A stretch of 64,000 nt of DNA from Oceanisphaera arctica (GTDB lineage: Bacteria; Pseudomonadota; Gammaproteobacteria; Enterobacterales; Aeromonadaceae). Made by a program: the position numbers and the translations under genes. Location: contig NZ_MPZM01000013.1 of the NCBI RefSeq assembly GCF_002936955.1, positions 1-64,000 of the forward strand, read 5' to 3'. Below, piece after piece: positions 1 to 10,817 of the stretch. Each line of letters opens with the position of its first letter. The stretch's first letter is position 1. The notes under the pieces are model-generated. The model made no database searches. It had not been told where the DNA came from and was given only the letters and a program-made list of their open reading frames with translations.

Positions 1-88
1 TGGGTTTACGGCGTGTCAGTGGAGCGGCCCTTTGTCCGACCTTAACAGAAACGCCAAATAGATCAGTTATTTAATCTGTTTGGTATTA
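1..88 (+). repeat. Right end of dispersed intergenic element, copy D (partial)
   Basis: The first 88 bases match the right-hand end of the repeat seen at 18.4-18.9 kb and, reversed, at 9.7-10.3 kb. They share the words GAGCGG..CCCTTTGTCCGACCTT and AATAGATCA, and end in a TTTGGTAT inverted-repeat terminus at about 79-86. The rest lies outside the window. It abuts the fusA terminator. Confidence 0.7.
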
Positions 89-101
89 TCTTCACCCATA
101 A

Positions 102-129
102 AAAAACCGCTGCCGAGGCAGCGGTTTTT
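102..129 (-). terminator. Intrinsic terminator of the EF-G gene
   Basis: A perfect GC-rich hairpin (AACCGCTGC, loop CGAG, GCAGCGGTT) is flanked by A-runs on one side and T-runs on the other, so it can work in both directions. It lies 30 bases past the stop codon of the minus-strand EF-G gene. Confidence 0.85.
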
Positions 130-158
130 ATCAAAGAACCAGCGTCTTTAAACCAGAA

Positions 159-2252
<2,094 letters not shown>

Positions 2253-2510
2253 GATGCAACTTTTATGGTTGATTGAAGAAGTAGACGGAGTATGTGAAGA
2301 ATACCGACACACCGCACATCAGATTTTTAGGCGCGTATTATGCAGTAGAACCTTGCCGGGCGCAAATAGCCACAGCGACAAAATCGAATGTTTTTTGAAC
2401 AAGTCGAGCGCTCATTAACAACACTTATCGCCTCTGATCCGATGCCCGGCGGTTGCTGCACCTAGTATACATAGATCCCCTTGGGTCGGCTGCGTTTCAC
2501 GCAACGTATG

Positions 2511-2606
2511 TTACATGCTGCCGCTCGCAACCTTGTAGTAGACCCAGGCGAACAGGCCGGCAAAGATTAATACGGTCAGCAACACCTTTAGCCAGATAAA
2601 TTTCAC
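2511..2606 (-). CDS. Small single-span membrane peptide, 31 aa
   Basis: A GTG start at 2606 is preceded by AGGAG at six bases' spacing, an excellent ribosome site. The 31 codons encode KFIWLKVLLTVLIFAGLFAW followed by a short polar tail ending SGSM. This is one N-terminal hydrophobic helix with a lysine on either side, typical of small inner-membrane proteins. It sits alone between the EF-G gene and a transporter gene, both on the same strand. I do not recognise a family and assign no function. The start signal is the main support; the peptide is too short for homology judgement by eye. Confidence 0.55.
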   Translation of the reverse strand: MKFIWLKVLLTVLIFAGLFAWVYYKVASGSM

Positions 2607-2680
2607 GGTTTTCTCCTGCAAAAGACGCCACTAGATGGCGCCATCGATTCCAACACCCGAATGTTATACCAGCATCACGC

Positions 2681-4021
2681 TTAATCCACCCCGAGCAGGG
2701 CGGCCAGTATCCAGATGGCCACCACGACCAATGCCGACATCAGACCCAGATAGCTCAGGTTCCAACGCATGATCCGGAAAGAGTCCACCCCGTAGCGGCC
2801 CTGAAACGCCAGGTTGATGCCGGACAGGGGCCCGGTGGGCGTTCCCACCGCCCAGGACGACAAAAACACCAGCGCCAGCAGGGTATGATTCGGCTCAATC
2901 GGTGCCAGTACGGAGCCCGCCAGCGCGATACAGATAATGGGGTGAATACCCAGCAAGGACAACAACACAGTCGCCAGATAGGTCAGACTGGCCTCTGTGG
3001 CGCCAAAGCCGCCAAGTGGCAGGGTCCCCCCCCAGCTCGACAGCAGGCTTTCCAGCCCGTATGCCAGCACCCCGGCGGCAAGAAAGAGAGCCAGTTCGTT
3101 ACCCATCTGCGGCAATCTGCCATTTACCAGCTGCCCCAGCCCCGCCACCGGCGAGCGTCTTCCCGCCGCCAATACCAGCAGGCTGAGCAAGGGCGACAGC
3201 AGGGTGATCACCGACAAAATGGACAGTGACGGCCACAGCTGATGCGACAACAGCACCCCCGCCGCCAGCAGGCCTGGTAGCCAGACCCCGCCCAGATGCA
3301 GCGGATAACCGACGAAGTCGCCGACAGGGGCGGTCTCCTCCCCGCCCTTCTGCCGGTACAACTGCCAGAAGGTCAGGCCCATGGCCAGCAGCGCCAGCGG
3401 CATGCTGACCAGCCAGAGCATACTCAAGCGGGCATCGGGCGCCACGCTCAGCGCCACCGCCATGGCGGCGAAAAAGGGCGACCAGAAGGCGGCTGCGGTA
3501 AAGCCACGAATAAGTACGATTGACTGTTCCCGGCTCAGGCTGCCCCGCCGGGCCAGACGATCGCCGATGATGAATACCGACGACAGGTTAATCACGGAGC
3601 CGAACAGATGAACCGCCCCCAGGGTAGAGGCCACCGCCCGGCGCCCGCGGGGCAAAGAGGCATCGTCCTCACCACCGGGGCGGCTCACCAGCCCGAGAAA
3701 ACTCACCGCCACCAGCATGGAAAGCAGACTGCTGTTACCGACCAACAGCCGTTCAACATCCACCTCGGCGCCCTGCCAATGGCTCAATGCCAGACAACCG
3801 GCCCCCACCAGCAGCAACAGCAGTGCCTGAATGCGATTGCGCCGGGCCAACCCCGGCCACAACAACAGGGCCGCCCCCCAGTACCCCGCCCCGGCCCAGT
3901 TACGACTGACCGGCAGCCCCAGCAACTCCGCCGCCACCAGCGCCATGGCCGTCATGATCAGTATTCCGGCCAGCCGTCGGCGCGAAGTTAGAGGTGAAAG
4001 TGAGTACAGGGTGGCGAGCAA
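2681..4021 (-). CDS. Predicted polytopic membrane transporter, family not identified
   Basis: A hydrophobic protein of about 446 residues with roughly 11-12 membrane segments. It appears to have two related halves, each with a hairpin-like polar break, for example FGSVINLSSV in the first half and VGTPTGPLSGINL near the end. That layout recalls ion-transporter superfamily carriers, but I cannot name substrate or family. The frame is open to a GTG at 4075, but that codon lies in the T-tract of the upstream operon's terminator and lacks a ribosome site. TTG at 4021 has GGAG nine bases ahead and precedes the first hydrophobic helix, so I prefer it. It seems to be transcribed separately from the ABC genes. 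Confidence 0.6.
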   Translation of the reverse strand: MLATLYSLSPLTSRRRLAGILIMTAMALVAAELLGLPVSRNWAGAGYWGAALLLWPGLARRNRIQALLLLLVGAGCLALSHWQGAEVDVERLLVGNSSLLSMLVAVSFLGLVSRPGGEDDASLPRGRRAVASTLGAVHLFGSVINLSSVFIIGDRLARRGSLSREQSIVLIRGFTAAAFWSPFFAAMAVALSVAPDARLSMLWLVSMPLALLAMGLTFWQLYRQKGGEETAPVGDFVGYPLHLGGVWLPGLLAAGVLLSHQLWPSLSILSVITLLSPLLSLLVLAAGRRSPVAGLGQLVNGRLPQMGNELALFLAAGVLAYGLESLLSSWGGTLPLGGFGATEASLTYLATVLLSLLGIHPIICIALAGSVLAPIEPNHTLLALVFLSSWAVGTPTGPLSGINLAFQGRYGVDSFRIMRWNLSYLGLMSALVVVAIWILAALLGVD

Positions 4022-4073
4022 GGGAAGAAACTCCGTGTTGAGTACCGGGAAACCGCAATCATAACCTGCAGGC

Positions 4074-4109
4074 ACTAAAAAAACGCCATGGCGTTAACCA
4101 TGGCGTTTT
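4074..4109 (-). terminator. Terminator of the peptide ABC operon
   Basis: Hairpin AAAACGCCATGG, loop CGTTAA, CCATGGCGTTTT. On the minus strand it is followed by a run of seven T. It starts 19 bases after the stop of the last permease gene. Confidence 0.85.
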
Positions 4110-4127
4110 GTCAGGCCGGGTTATGTC

Positions 4128-5063
4128 TTAACCCTTGTAAATCTTGGGGTTGAACACATCCCGCAGCCAGTCACCGAGCAGGTTGATCACCAGCACCAGT
4201 ATCACCAGATAAATACCGGGGAAGGCGGTAATCCACCAGGAGCCGGAGAAGATGTAGCTGAAGCCCATGCTGATCAAGGAACCCAGCGAGGGTTTGTCTA
4301 CCGGCATGCCCAGCCCCAGGAACGACAGCGCCGCTTCGCTCATGATGGCGTTGGCCACCTGCACCGTGGAGATCACCAGAATAGGCGACAGGCAGTTGGG
4401 CAGTATGTGGCGGAACATGATGCGCATGGACTTGAAGCCCATCACCTTGGCCGCCTCCACGTATTCCTTCTTCTTCTCCGCCAGCACGGTGGCGCGAATG
4501 GTGCGCGCATACTGGGGCCATTCGGCCAGGCCGATGATCACCACCAGCATCAGCACCGCATATTCGGCGTAAAAGTCCGCGCCCAGGGTGGCCTGAAACA
4601 CCGCCGACACAATTATGGCCACCATCATGGTCGAGAACGACAGCTGCACATCGGCTATCCGCATCAAGAGGTTATCTATGCGGCCACCGAAGTAACCGGC
4701 AGACAGGCCGACCACGATACCGATCACCAGCTGCAGCGCCACCGCGCCCAGGCCGATGATCAGCGACACCCGCGAGCCATAGAGAATAGTGCTCAGAATA
4801 TCCCGGCCCTGCACATCGGTGCCCAGCACAAAGCGTTCGTCGCCCATTTCCTGCCAGCTTGGCGGCAGCTCCGAGTCCAGAATGTCGATGGTCGCCAGAT
4901 CGTAAGGGTTGTGCGGCGCGATAATCGGCGACAGCAAGGCGGCAGCCAGCAAGGACACAAACACCGCAAAGCTGACCATGGCCACCTTGTCACGCCGAAA
5001 ATGGTACAGAAAATCCGACTGTTTGAAACGGGCCCAACGGCTCGGGTTAACGTCTGTAGTCAT
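4128..5063 (-). CDS. Oligopeptide-type ABC transporter permease (OppC/DppC family)
   Basis: A 311-residue inner-membrane permease. It has an N-terminal cytoplasmic stretch, TM1 at about residues 27-50, a periplasmic loop containing LGTDVQGRDILS (a DppC/OppC signature), and five further membrane helices. The EAA loop (EAAKVMGFKSMRIMFRHILPN) contacts the ATPase. It is the last gene of the operon, five bases after the OppB-like partner. The two permeases should form the pore through which the binding protein delivers peptides or a similar solute. The exact substrate cannot be read from the sequence. Confidence 0.88.
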   Translation of the reverse strand: MTTDVNPSRWARFKQSDFLYHFRRDKVAMVSFAVFVSLLAAALLSPIIAPHNPYDLATIDILDSELPPSWQEMGDERFVLGTDVQGRDILSTILYGSRVSLIIGLGAVALQLVIGIVVGLSAGYFGGRIDNLLMRIADVQLSFSTMMVAIIVSAVFQATLGADFYAEYAVLMLVVIIGLAEWPQYARTIRATVLAEKKKEYVEAAKVMGFKSMRIMFRHILPNCLSPILVISTVQVANAIMSEAALSFLGLGMPVDKPSLGSLISMGFSYIFSGSWWITAFPGIYLVILVLVINLLGDWLRDVFNPKIYKG

Positions 5064-5068
5064 GGTGC

Positions 5069-6043
5069 TTATCCCTTCGCAGCCAGGTTAACGGTCGGGT
5101 TGATCAGACCGTAGATCAAATCGACGATGGTGTTGGTCACCACAAAGATGAAGCCGACAAAAATCACGTAGGTGGTGATCAGCGGCGTATCTACCCGGTT
5201 GATGGCGTCGAGAAACAGCAGGCCGATGCCCGGCCACTGAAACACGGTCTCGGTCAGAATGGTGTAGGCCACCATGGTGCCGATTTGCACCCCGCCTACG
5301 GTGATCAACGGCAACAGGGTATTTTTCAGCGCATGGATAAACCAGATGCGGTATTTGTCCAGGCCCTTGGCCCAGGCAAACTTGACGTATTCCGCGCTCA
5401 GCTGCTCCAGCATTTCAGAGCGCACCAGCCGGATGAACAAGGGCAGCATGATGGACGACAGCGCCACACTCGGCAGTATCAGGTTGCGAAAGCCCTGCCA
5501 GTTGAATAGCCCCGACTCCCAGCCCAGCGGGCTGGTCAGCGTACCGCGGCCATAGGCGGGCAGCCAGCCGAGTTCGATGGAAAACACATACATCAGCAGA
5601 ATCGCGGTGAGGAACACCGGCACCGAAATCCCGATAATGCTCACCCCCATCACGGCCCGGGACAAAAACGCACGGGGCTTGATGGCGGAATAGACCCCCA
5701 GCGGTATGCTGAGAGCAATAATGAGGATGCTGGCACAAAACACCAGTTCCAGTGTGGCCGGTAATTTCTCGAAAATCACCTCCAGGGTCGGCTGCTTGTA
5801 AAAGTACGATGTGCCAAAGTCACCCTGCAGCGCATTGCCGATAAAACGGCCGTACTTGACCATGAAGGGATCGTTCAGACCCATCTCGGTACGCATCTCC
5901 TGGCGTACCTCTTCCGATACCGACTGGCCGACCAGCTCGCGCAGGGGGTCGCCCAGATTGTCCTGAATCGAAAACGCCACCAGGCTGATGACGAACATCA
6001 CGATCAGAACCTGGAACAGCCGTTTCAGCAAAAACGTTAGCAT
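5069..6043 (-). CDS. Oligopeptide-type ABC transporter permease (OppB/DppB family)
   Basis: A 324-residue permease with the family's N-terminal helix (MLTFLLKRLFQVLIVMFVIS), a long periplasmic loop (GDPLRELVGQ.. to ..FGTSYFYKQP), and five further helices in the BPD-transporter region from about residue 95. The EAA-like loop lies near residue 215 (YVKFAWAKGLDKYRIWFIHA). It pairs with the OppC-like gene directly downstream. A G-rich hairpin separates it from the upstream binding-protein gene and may lower permease expression relative to the binding protein. Confidence 0.88.
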   Translation of the reverse strand: MLTFLLKRLFQVLIVMFVISLVAFSIQDNLGDPLRELVGQSVSEEVRQEMRTEMGLNDPFMVKYGRFIGNALQGDFGTSYFYKQPTLEVIFEKLPATLELVFCASILIIALSIPLGVYSAIKPRAFLSRAVMGVSIIGISVPVFLTAILLMYVFSIELGWLPAYGRGTLTSPLGWESGLFNWQGFRNLILPSVALSSIMLPLFIRLVRSEMLEQLSAEYVKFAWAKGLDKYRIWFIHALKNTLLPLITVGGVQIGTMVAYTILTETVFQWPGIGLLFLDAINRVDTPLITTYVIFVGFIFVVTNTIVDLIYGLINPTVNLAAKG

Positions 6044-6060
6044 CTTTTAAATTCCAACTG

Positions 6061-6118
6061 CGGGAATGGGGAATGGGGATTAGGGAATTGGGCGACTCCC
6101 TATTCCCTAGTCCCTGAT
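6061..6118. repeat. G-rich heptamer hairpin inside the ABC operon
   Basis: Repeats of GGGAATG/GGGATTA type on one side face TCCCTATTCCCTAGTCC on the other. The core stem is about 16 base pairs (6077-6092 with about 6098-6113) with two mismatches. It fills the gap between binding-protein stop and permease start. The same sequence family recurs at 29001-29125. Confidence 0.65.
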
Positions 6119-6119
6119 T

Positions 6120-7673
6120 TTATTTGACGACCAGATCACCGAGGTACGGGAAGTCCATGGCGTTGACCACCAGCTCGGCTTCTACGTTGTTGCGCGCGCC
6201 CCAGGCCAGGTTCTGCCAGTGCAGCGGCACGAAGGCGGCATCGTCATACAGGATTTTCTCGGCCCGTTGCAGCATCACTTCGCGCTTGTCGCCATCGGTT
6301 TCCAGGTTGGCGGACTCGATAAGCGCGTCCAGCTCCGGGTTGGCGTAGTGGCCGCAGTTGTACTGGCCACGACCAGTTTCTTCGTTACGGGTCATGGTCA
6401 GAAACTCGGAGAAGTTGGCTGTGTCTTCGGTGTCCGAGTGCCAGCCAATCATCAGCATGTCGGCGGCGCACTTGTCGAACTCCGGCCAGTACTGGGCCAC
6501 CGGCATGGTCTTGAGATCCACATCTATGTTGATGCGTGCCAGCATCGCCTTGACCGCCTCGGCAATACGGTAGTCGTTCACGTAGCGGTTGTTGGGCGCG
6601 ATCATGCTGATCTTGAAGCCATCCTTGTAACCGGCTTCCGCCATCAGCTGCTTGGCCTTGTCCAGATCGAAACGCGGTGTCAGCTCGGGGTTGTGGCCCA
6701 CATAACCGGCAGGCGGCTGCTGGCCCGCGGTGGTGCCAAAGCCACGCATGATGCGCTTGACGATGCCATCCTGGTTGATGGCATAGTTCACCGCCTGGCG
6801 CACACGCACATCCTTGAAGGGTTCAAAGCGATCCTGGTTCAGCTGGAAGGTGATGATGCGGGTACCCGCCTCTGTCACCAGCTTGACGCCATTGGCAGAC
6901 TCGACCCGGGCGTGATCGTTGGGCGACACCGGCTTGATGAAGTCCACGTCACCGGCCAGCAGCGCCGCCACTCGGGTGGCGTCTTCCTTGATTGGCACCA
7001 GGGTCATGTTCTGTACGTTACCGGGCGATTTGGTATCCCAGTAATCGGCATTACGCTCGTATTCCACCTTCACACCCTGCTGGCGAAATTTGAGCTTGAA
7101 GGGGCCGGTGCCTGAGGTATGGGTAGAGGCGAAGGAGCTGCCGTGCTTGACCACCTCGCCCTTGTTCTTGCCGTCGTCGGTGCTGCCGCTGTAGAACTTG
7201 GAGTCCATCGGGAACAAATAGGTCAGGGTGTTCAGCACCAGCGGGAAGGGCCCCTTGGTCACCAGATCCACCGTGTGGTCATCGACCTTGGTCGCGGCGC
7301 TGAAGGGTTCGAAAATGGCCTTGAAGTCGGGAGACTCCTTCAGGCGTTTGAAGGTCCAGACTACGTCATCGGCGGTAAGCTCGTTGCCGCTGTGAAACTT
7401 GACGCCCTGGCGCAGATGAAAACGCATTGTGTTTTCATCGATGCGCTCCCATTTTTCTGCCAGCCGCGGCTCAAACTGAAAGTCCTTGGTCCAGCGCACC
7501 AAGGGATCGAACAGCAGGTGAGACATTTCCATGGTCGCACCGGACAGCTGCTCGTGCGGGTCCATCGACACCGGATCCGCGTCATAGGCGATGGTGATAT
7601 CCGCCGCCTGTACGCTGAATGCCAGACCGGCCGCCAGCAGCGCCGCCGTTACTTTGTTGAGTCCTGATTTCAT
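6120..7673 (-). CDS. Periplasmic solute-binding protein, family 5 (peptide/dipeptide type)
   Basis: A 517-residue exported protein with a Sec signal peptide (KSGLNKVTAALLAAGLAFSVQA, cleavage near residue 23). The SBP_bac_5 fold follows: AYDADPVSMDPHEQLSG near the N-terminus and RFHLRQGVKFHSGNELTADDV near residue 95. It captures peptides or comparable solutes for the ABC pore. ATG at 7673 has GGAG six bases upstream; an upstream in-frame ATG at 7691 lacks a good site. It is second in the operon, 20 bases after the ATPase stop. It is not clearly DppA or OppA, so a substrate call would be a guess. Confidence 0.88.
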   Translation of the reverse strand: MKSGLNKVTAALLAAGLAFSVQAADITIAYDADPVSMDPHEQLSGATMEMSHLLFDPLVRWTKDFQFEPRLAEKWERIDENTMRFHLRQGVKFHSGNELTADDVVWTFKRLKESPDFKAIFEPFSAATKVDDHTVDLVTKGPFPLVLNTLTYLFPMDSKFYSGSTDDGKNKGEVVKHGSSFASTHTSGTGPFKLKFRQQGVKVEYERNADYWDTKSPGNVQNMTLVPIKEDATRVAALLAGDVDFIKPVSPNDHARVESANGVKLVTEAGTRIITFQLNQDRFEPFKDVRVRQAVNYAINQDGIVKRIMRGFGTTAGQQPPAGYVGHNPELTPRFDLDKAKQLMAEAGYKDGFKISMIAPNNRYVNDYRIAEAVKAMLARINIDVDLKTMPVAQYWPEFDKCAADMLMIGWHSDTEDTANFSEFLTMTRNEETGRGQYNCGHYANPELDALIESANLETDGDKREVMLQRAEKILYDDAAFVPLHWQNLAWGARNNVEAELVVNAMDFPYLGDLVVK

Positions 7674-7693
7674 GAAACACTCCGTTGACATGA

Positions 7694-9433
7694 TTAATAT
7701 TGGCCCGCTTGGGCATTGGAAATGTCCAGGCCTTCCCGTGACATGCCCTTGAACTCGGGCATCAATGCAATCAGTGAGCGGCTGTAGGGATCTGCCGCAT
7801 CGGTAAACAGTTGCTCGGTGGGCGCCACCTCCACAAGGGTGCCTTTCTTCATCACCCCTATGCGATCACACATCTGCCGGATCACCGGCAGATCGTGGCT
7901 GATGAACAGCATGGTCAGCTTCAGCTCATCCTGCAAATCCTTGAGCAAATTCAATATTTGCGCCTGTACCGACACATCCAGCGCCGAAGTAGGCTCGTCG
8001 CAAATCAGCAGCCGGGGCCTGGTGGCCAGGGCGCGGGCGATGGAAATGCGCTGGCGCTGACCGCCGGAAAACTCGTGAGGAAACTTCAGCCCCGCCGCCC
8101 GACCCAGGCCGACGTAATCGAGCAGGTCGTCGACGATGCCGCGGATCTGTGACTCGTTCTGCGCCAGATGGTGAAAACGGATCGGCTCGGCAATAATGTC
8201 CACCACCCGCATGCGCGGATTGAGCGATGAATAAGGGTTCTGAAACACCATCTGCATCTGCCGGCGCAGGGGGCGACGCTCCTTCTCGCTCTTGATGGCC
8301 GTGAGCTCTATGCCCTCGAACCAGATCTTGCCGGTATCGGGCGGATAAAGCCCGGTAATAGCCCGCGCTATGGTGGACTTGCCGGAGCCCGACTCCCCTA
8401 CCAGACCGAAGGTTTCTCCTTCATGGATCTCGAAGCTCACATCGTTGGTGGCCTGCAGATACTGGCGGCGGGAAGGAAAAAACGAATCCTTGGTCACGAA
8501 GCGCAGATTGCAGTGCTCGACCCGCAACAAGGGCCCTTCGTAATCACGCTGATCCTGGCTCTGGCCCAGCCAATGGTGTTTGAGATCCAGGCTGGCCTTT
8601 TCTTTGGCGTCTTCGATGTAGGACACCAGCGGAAAGCGCCGCAGCTTGACGTCGGAACGGGGCACGGCGGAGATCAGGCTTCTGGTGTAGTCGTGCTCCG
8701 GCGTGCCCAGCACCCGGGCGGTGGGGCCGATTTCCATCAGGCGGCCGCGATACATCACCGCCACCCGGTCGGTGACGTTGGACACCACGCCCATGTCGTG
8801 GGTCACCAGCATGCAGCCCACGTTGCGCTCTTTGCACAGGTTACGGATCAGGGTCAGTATCTGGTCCTGAATCGACACGTCCAGCGCCGTGGTCGGCTCG
8901 TCGGCAATAATCAGTTCAGGGTCGCAGGACAAGGCGATGGCAATCACCACCCGCTGGCGCATACCGCCGGAAAACTGATGTGGGTACTGCTTGATACGCA
9001 GCTCGGGCTGGGGAATGCCCACGGCGTCGAGCAGCGAAATAGACTTTTTGCGCGCCGCATCTCGACTGATGTCGGTATTGGCCAGCAGGGTCTCGACCAT
9101 CTGATATTCCACCGTAAACAGCGGATTGAGCGAGGTCATGGGATCCTGAAAAATAAAGCCGATGCGACTGCCGCGGATAGCACTCATCTCGGTCGGGTTC
9201 AGGCTGGAGATCTTCTCGCCGTCCAGGTAAACCTCACCACTGGCAATGCTGCCGGGCGGGCTCAGCAGATCGATAACCGCATTGCCGATGGTCGACTTGC
9301 CGGCGCCAGACTCCCCGACCACGCCGAGGATTTCGCCTTTTTCGATACTGAAGGAAAGATCGTCCACCGCGGCCATAACGCCATGACGGGACGGATATTC
9401 AATTCGCAGGTGTCTTACTTCTAACAGGGACAT
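7694..9433 (-). CDS. Fused double ABC ATPase for oligopeptide-type import
   Basis: A 579-residue protein with two complete nucleotide-binding domains in tandem, equal to OppD and OppF (or DppD and DppF) joined. Walker A motifs are GESGAGKST (about residue 38) and GESGSGKST (about 345). Signature motifs are FSGGMRQR and FSGGQRQR, and Walker B motifs LIIADEPT and LLICDEPT. Each half has the oligopeptide C-terminal extension. ATG at 9433 follows AAGGA at five bases, so I use it rather than the longer open frame to 9487. First gene of the operon, which runs ATPase, binding protein, permease, permease. Confidence 0.92.
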   Translation of the reverse strand: MSLLEVRHLRIEYPSRHGVMAAVDDLSFSIEKGEILGVVGESGAGKSTIGNAVIDLLSPPGSIASGEVYLDGEKISSLNPTEMSAIRGSRIGFIFQDPMTSLNPLFTVEYQMVETLLANTDISRDAARKKSISLLDAVGIPQPELRIKQYPHQFSGGMRQRVVIAIALSCDPELIIADEPTTALDVSIQDQILTLIRNLCKERNVGCMLVTHDMGVVSNVTDRVAVMYRGRLMEIGPTARVLGTPEHDYTRSLISAVPRSDVKLRRFPLVSYIEDAKEKASLDLKHHWLGQSQDQRDYEGPLLRVEHCNLRFVTKDSFFPSRRQYLQATNDVSFEIHEGETFGLVGESGSGKSTIARAITGLYPPDTGKIWFEGIELTAIKSEKERRPLRRQMQMVFQNPYSSLNPRMRVVDIIAEPIRFHHLAQNESQIRGIVDDLLDYVGLGRAAGLKFPHEFSGGQRQRISIARALATRPRLLICDEPTSALDVSVQAQILNLLKDLQDELKLTMLFISHDLPVIRQMCDRIGVMKKGTLVEVAPTEQLFTDAADPYSRSLIALMPEFKGMSREGLDISNAQAGQY

Positions 9434-9710
9434 GTTCATCCTTAACCGGGCCCTCGCTTGCGCATCCTTCAACCGACCAGGTCTCAATAGTAGCCGGTGT
9501 ATTATTGCCGAGCATGGACAGACGGCAACAAAAAAGCAACATTAAAGCGCCATTGTAAGCCTGTCTTCACACCAAAACAAACCGCGGTTATAGGGATGTA
9601 ACTCACAAAATTAGCAAGATGTTTCGAGTATAAAACTATCGATGGTATTTATGACTAGAGGTATCATAGAAGCCAAAAGACTGACGATAAAAAGTAGGCT
9701 TTTGACTCTA
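9434..9710. other. Intergenic region upstream of the ABC operon
   Basis: About 280 bases, relatively AT-rich, without a convincing open frame. It must hold the ABC operon promoter, but I could not single out a persuasive -35/-10 pair. It ends at the terminal repeat of copy A. Confidence 0.4.
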
Positions 9711-10255
9711 ATACCAATCTGATTAAGTAACCGATCTGTTTAGCTGCCCTGTAAAGGTCGAACGAAGGGACTGCTCCACCGAATCGCTCAAGCACCTCCC
9801 TGTGACGCTCAGCACATGACATCCGACCGCCATGGAGGGCGGGAGTGTCAGCATTGCAGGAGCCTTTGTTGACCTGTCATGTGATGGTCGACGAAGCAGA
9901 TCCCTTCGTCCTCCTTGAAGCTCCGGCGTTGCCTGTAGGCGCCATCTGTGGGCAACTCGGTATTCCTGAAGAGGAAACAGAGATCGACTGCCACGACCGT
10001 GACATGCCAGGGCCGTAAAATGCTCCTGCCGTTCCGGCATTCCCGCCCTCCCTGGCGGTCAGATGGCATGTCCGAGCTTACATGGGGCGAGCTTGTCTCG
10101 CCGGGAAGAATTGTTTCTGACTGACCGAACATCCAGTGAATGTTCGCAGCAGGCTGAAACAATGAGTGTCATTCCCCGTAGCGTGTCGAGGGAGGCGGCT
10201 GTGTTGCCTCTGATCTGAGGCCCTAATATGACCAGATCATTACTGGGATTGGTAT
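9711..10255 (-). repeat. Dispersed intergenic element, copy A (full length)
   Basis: About 545 bases bounded by ATACCAATC at 9711-9719 and its inverse GATTGGTAT at 10247-10255. The reverse complement aligns through most of its length with copy B (18.4-18.9 kb). Shared blocks include AGAGGCAACACAGCCGCCTC, CGAACATTCACTGGATGTTC, GGCGAGACAAGCTCGCC and GTCGATCTCTGTT. Several blocks are self-complementary. It encodes no transposase and has the form of a MITE-like or structured repeat. Short open frames inside it show more amino-acid-changing than silent differences between copies, so I do not call genes. Confidence 0.8.
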
Positions 10256-10337
10256 AAGGTCTGTTGGCCTAAGCGAGATTTGAAGGTTTGGCAGAAAGGA
10301 AGAGTGCCGCGCAGCCAGAAAGCTACGCGGCCATTGA

Positions 10338-10817
10338 TTAGAGCAGTACCGCCAGCCCTTGCAGGCAGCCCAGGGCGAACAGCCCGGCGATAACATCGTC
10401 GAACATGATGCCGAAACCGCCGTGTATCCGCCGATCGAACCAGCGAATGGGCCAGGGTTTGACGATATCGAAGAACCGGAACAGCACGAAGCCCGCCAGT
10501 ATCCACCAGGCACCGGCCGGGGCCGCGAACATGGTGATGCCAAACCCGATGATCTCGTCCCAGACGATGGCACCGTGGTCGTGACGGCCGATGGCGCTGG
10601 TAGCTGCGTTGCAAATCCAGATGCCGGCCACAAAGCCCAGCACCAGGATCAACAGATACCAGGGAGCCGACAGCCCCTGTATCAGCAGATAGAGCGGAAT
10701 GGCCGCCAAGGTACCCATGGTACCCGGCATGACCGGACTAAGACCGGTGCCAAACCCCAGGGCCAGCAGATGCAACGGATTGGACAGCTTCAGCGCCGCC
10801 AGCTCAGGCTTTCTCAT
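10338..10817 (-). CDS. pgpA: Phosphatidylglycerophosphatase A
   Basis: A 159-residue inner-membrane enzyme that dephosphorylates phosphatidylglycerol phosphate to phosphatidylglycerol. The family hallmark near the N-terminus is GTGLSPVMPGTMGTLAAIP, followed by four hydrophobic segments and the acidic motif IVWDEIIGF. Its ATG follows the thiL stop directly (TGAATG), so the two are translationally coupled. Normal length; last gene of the nusB-thiL-pgpA block. Confidence 0.93.
   Translation of the reverse strand: MRKPELAALKLSNPLHLLALGFGTGLSPVMPGTMGTLAAIPLYLLIQGLSAPWYLLILVLGFVAGIWICNAATSAIGRHDHGAIVWDEIIGFGITMFAAPAGAWWILAGFVLFRFFDIVKPWPIRWFDRRIHGGFGIMFDDVIAGLFALGCLQGLAVLL

Noticed and set aside
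9723-10162. Open frames of about 105 residues inside repeat copy A, with a matching frame in copy B
   Set aside because: The frame stays open in both copies, but in about 75 aligned codons amino-acid-changing differences outnumber silent ones by roughly three to one. The opposite strand is equally open. This fits non-coding repeat DNA.
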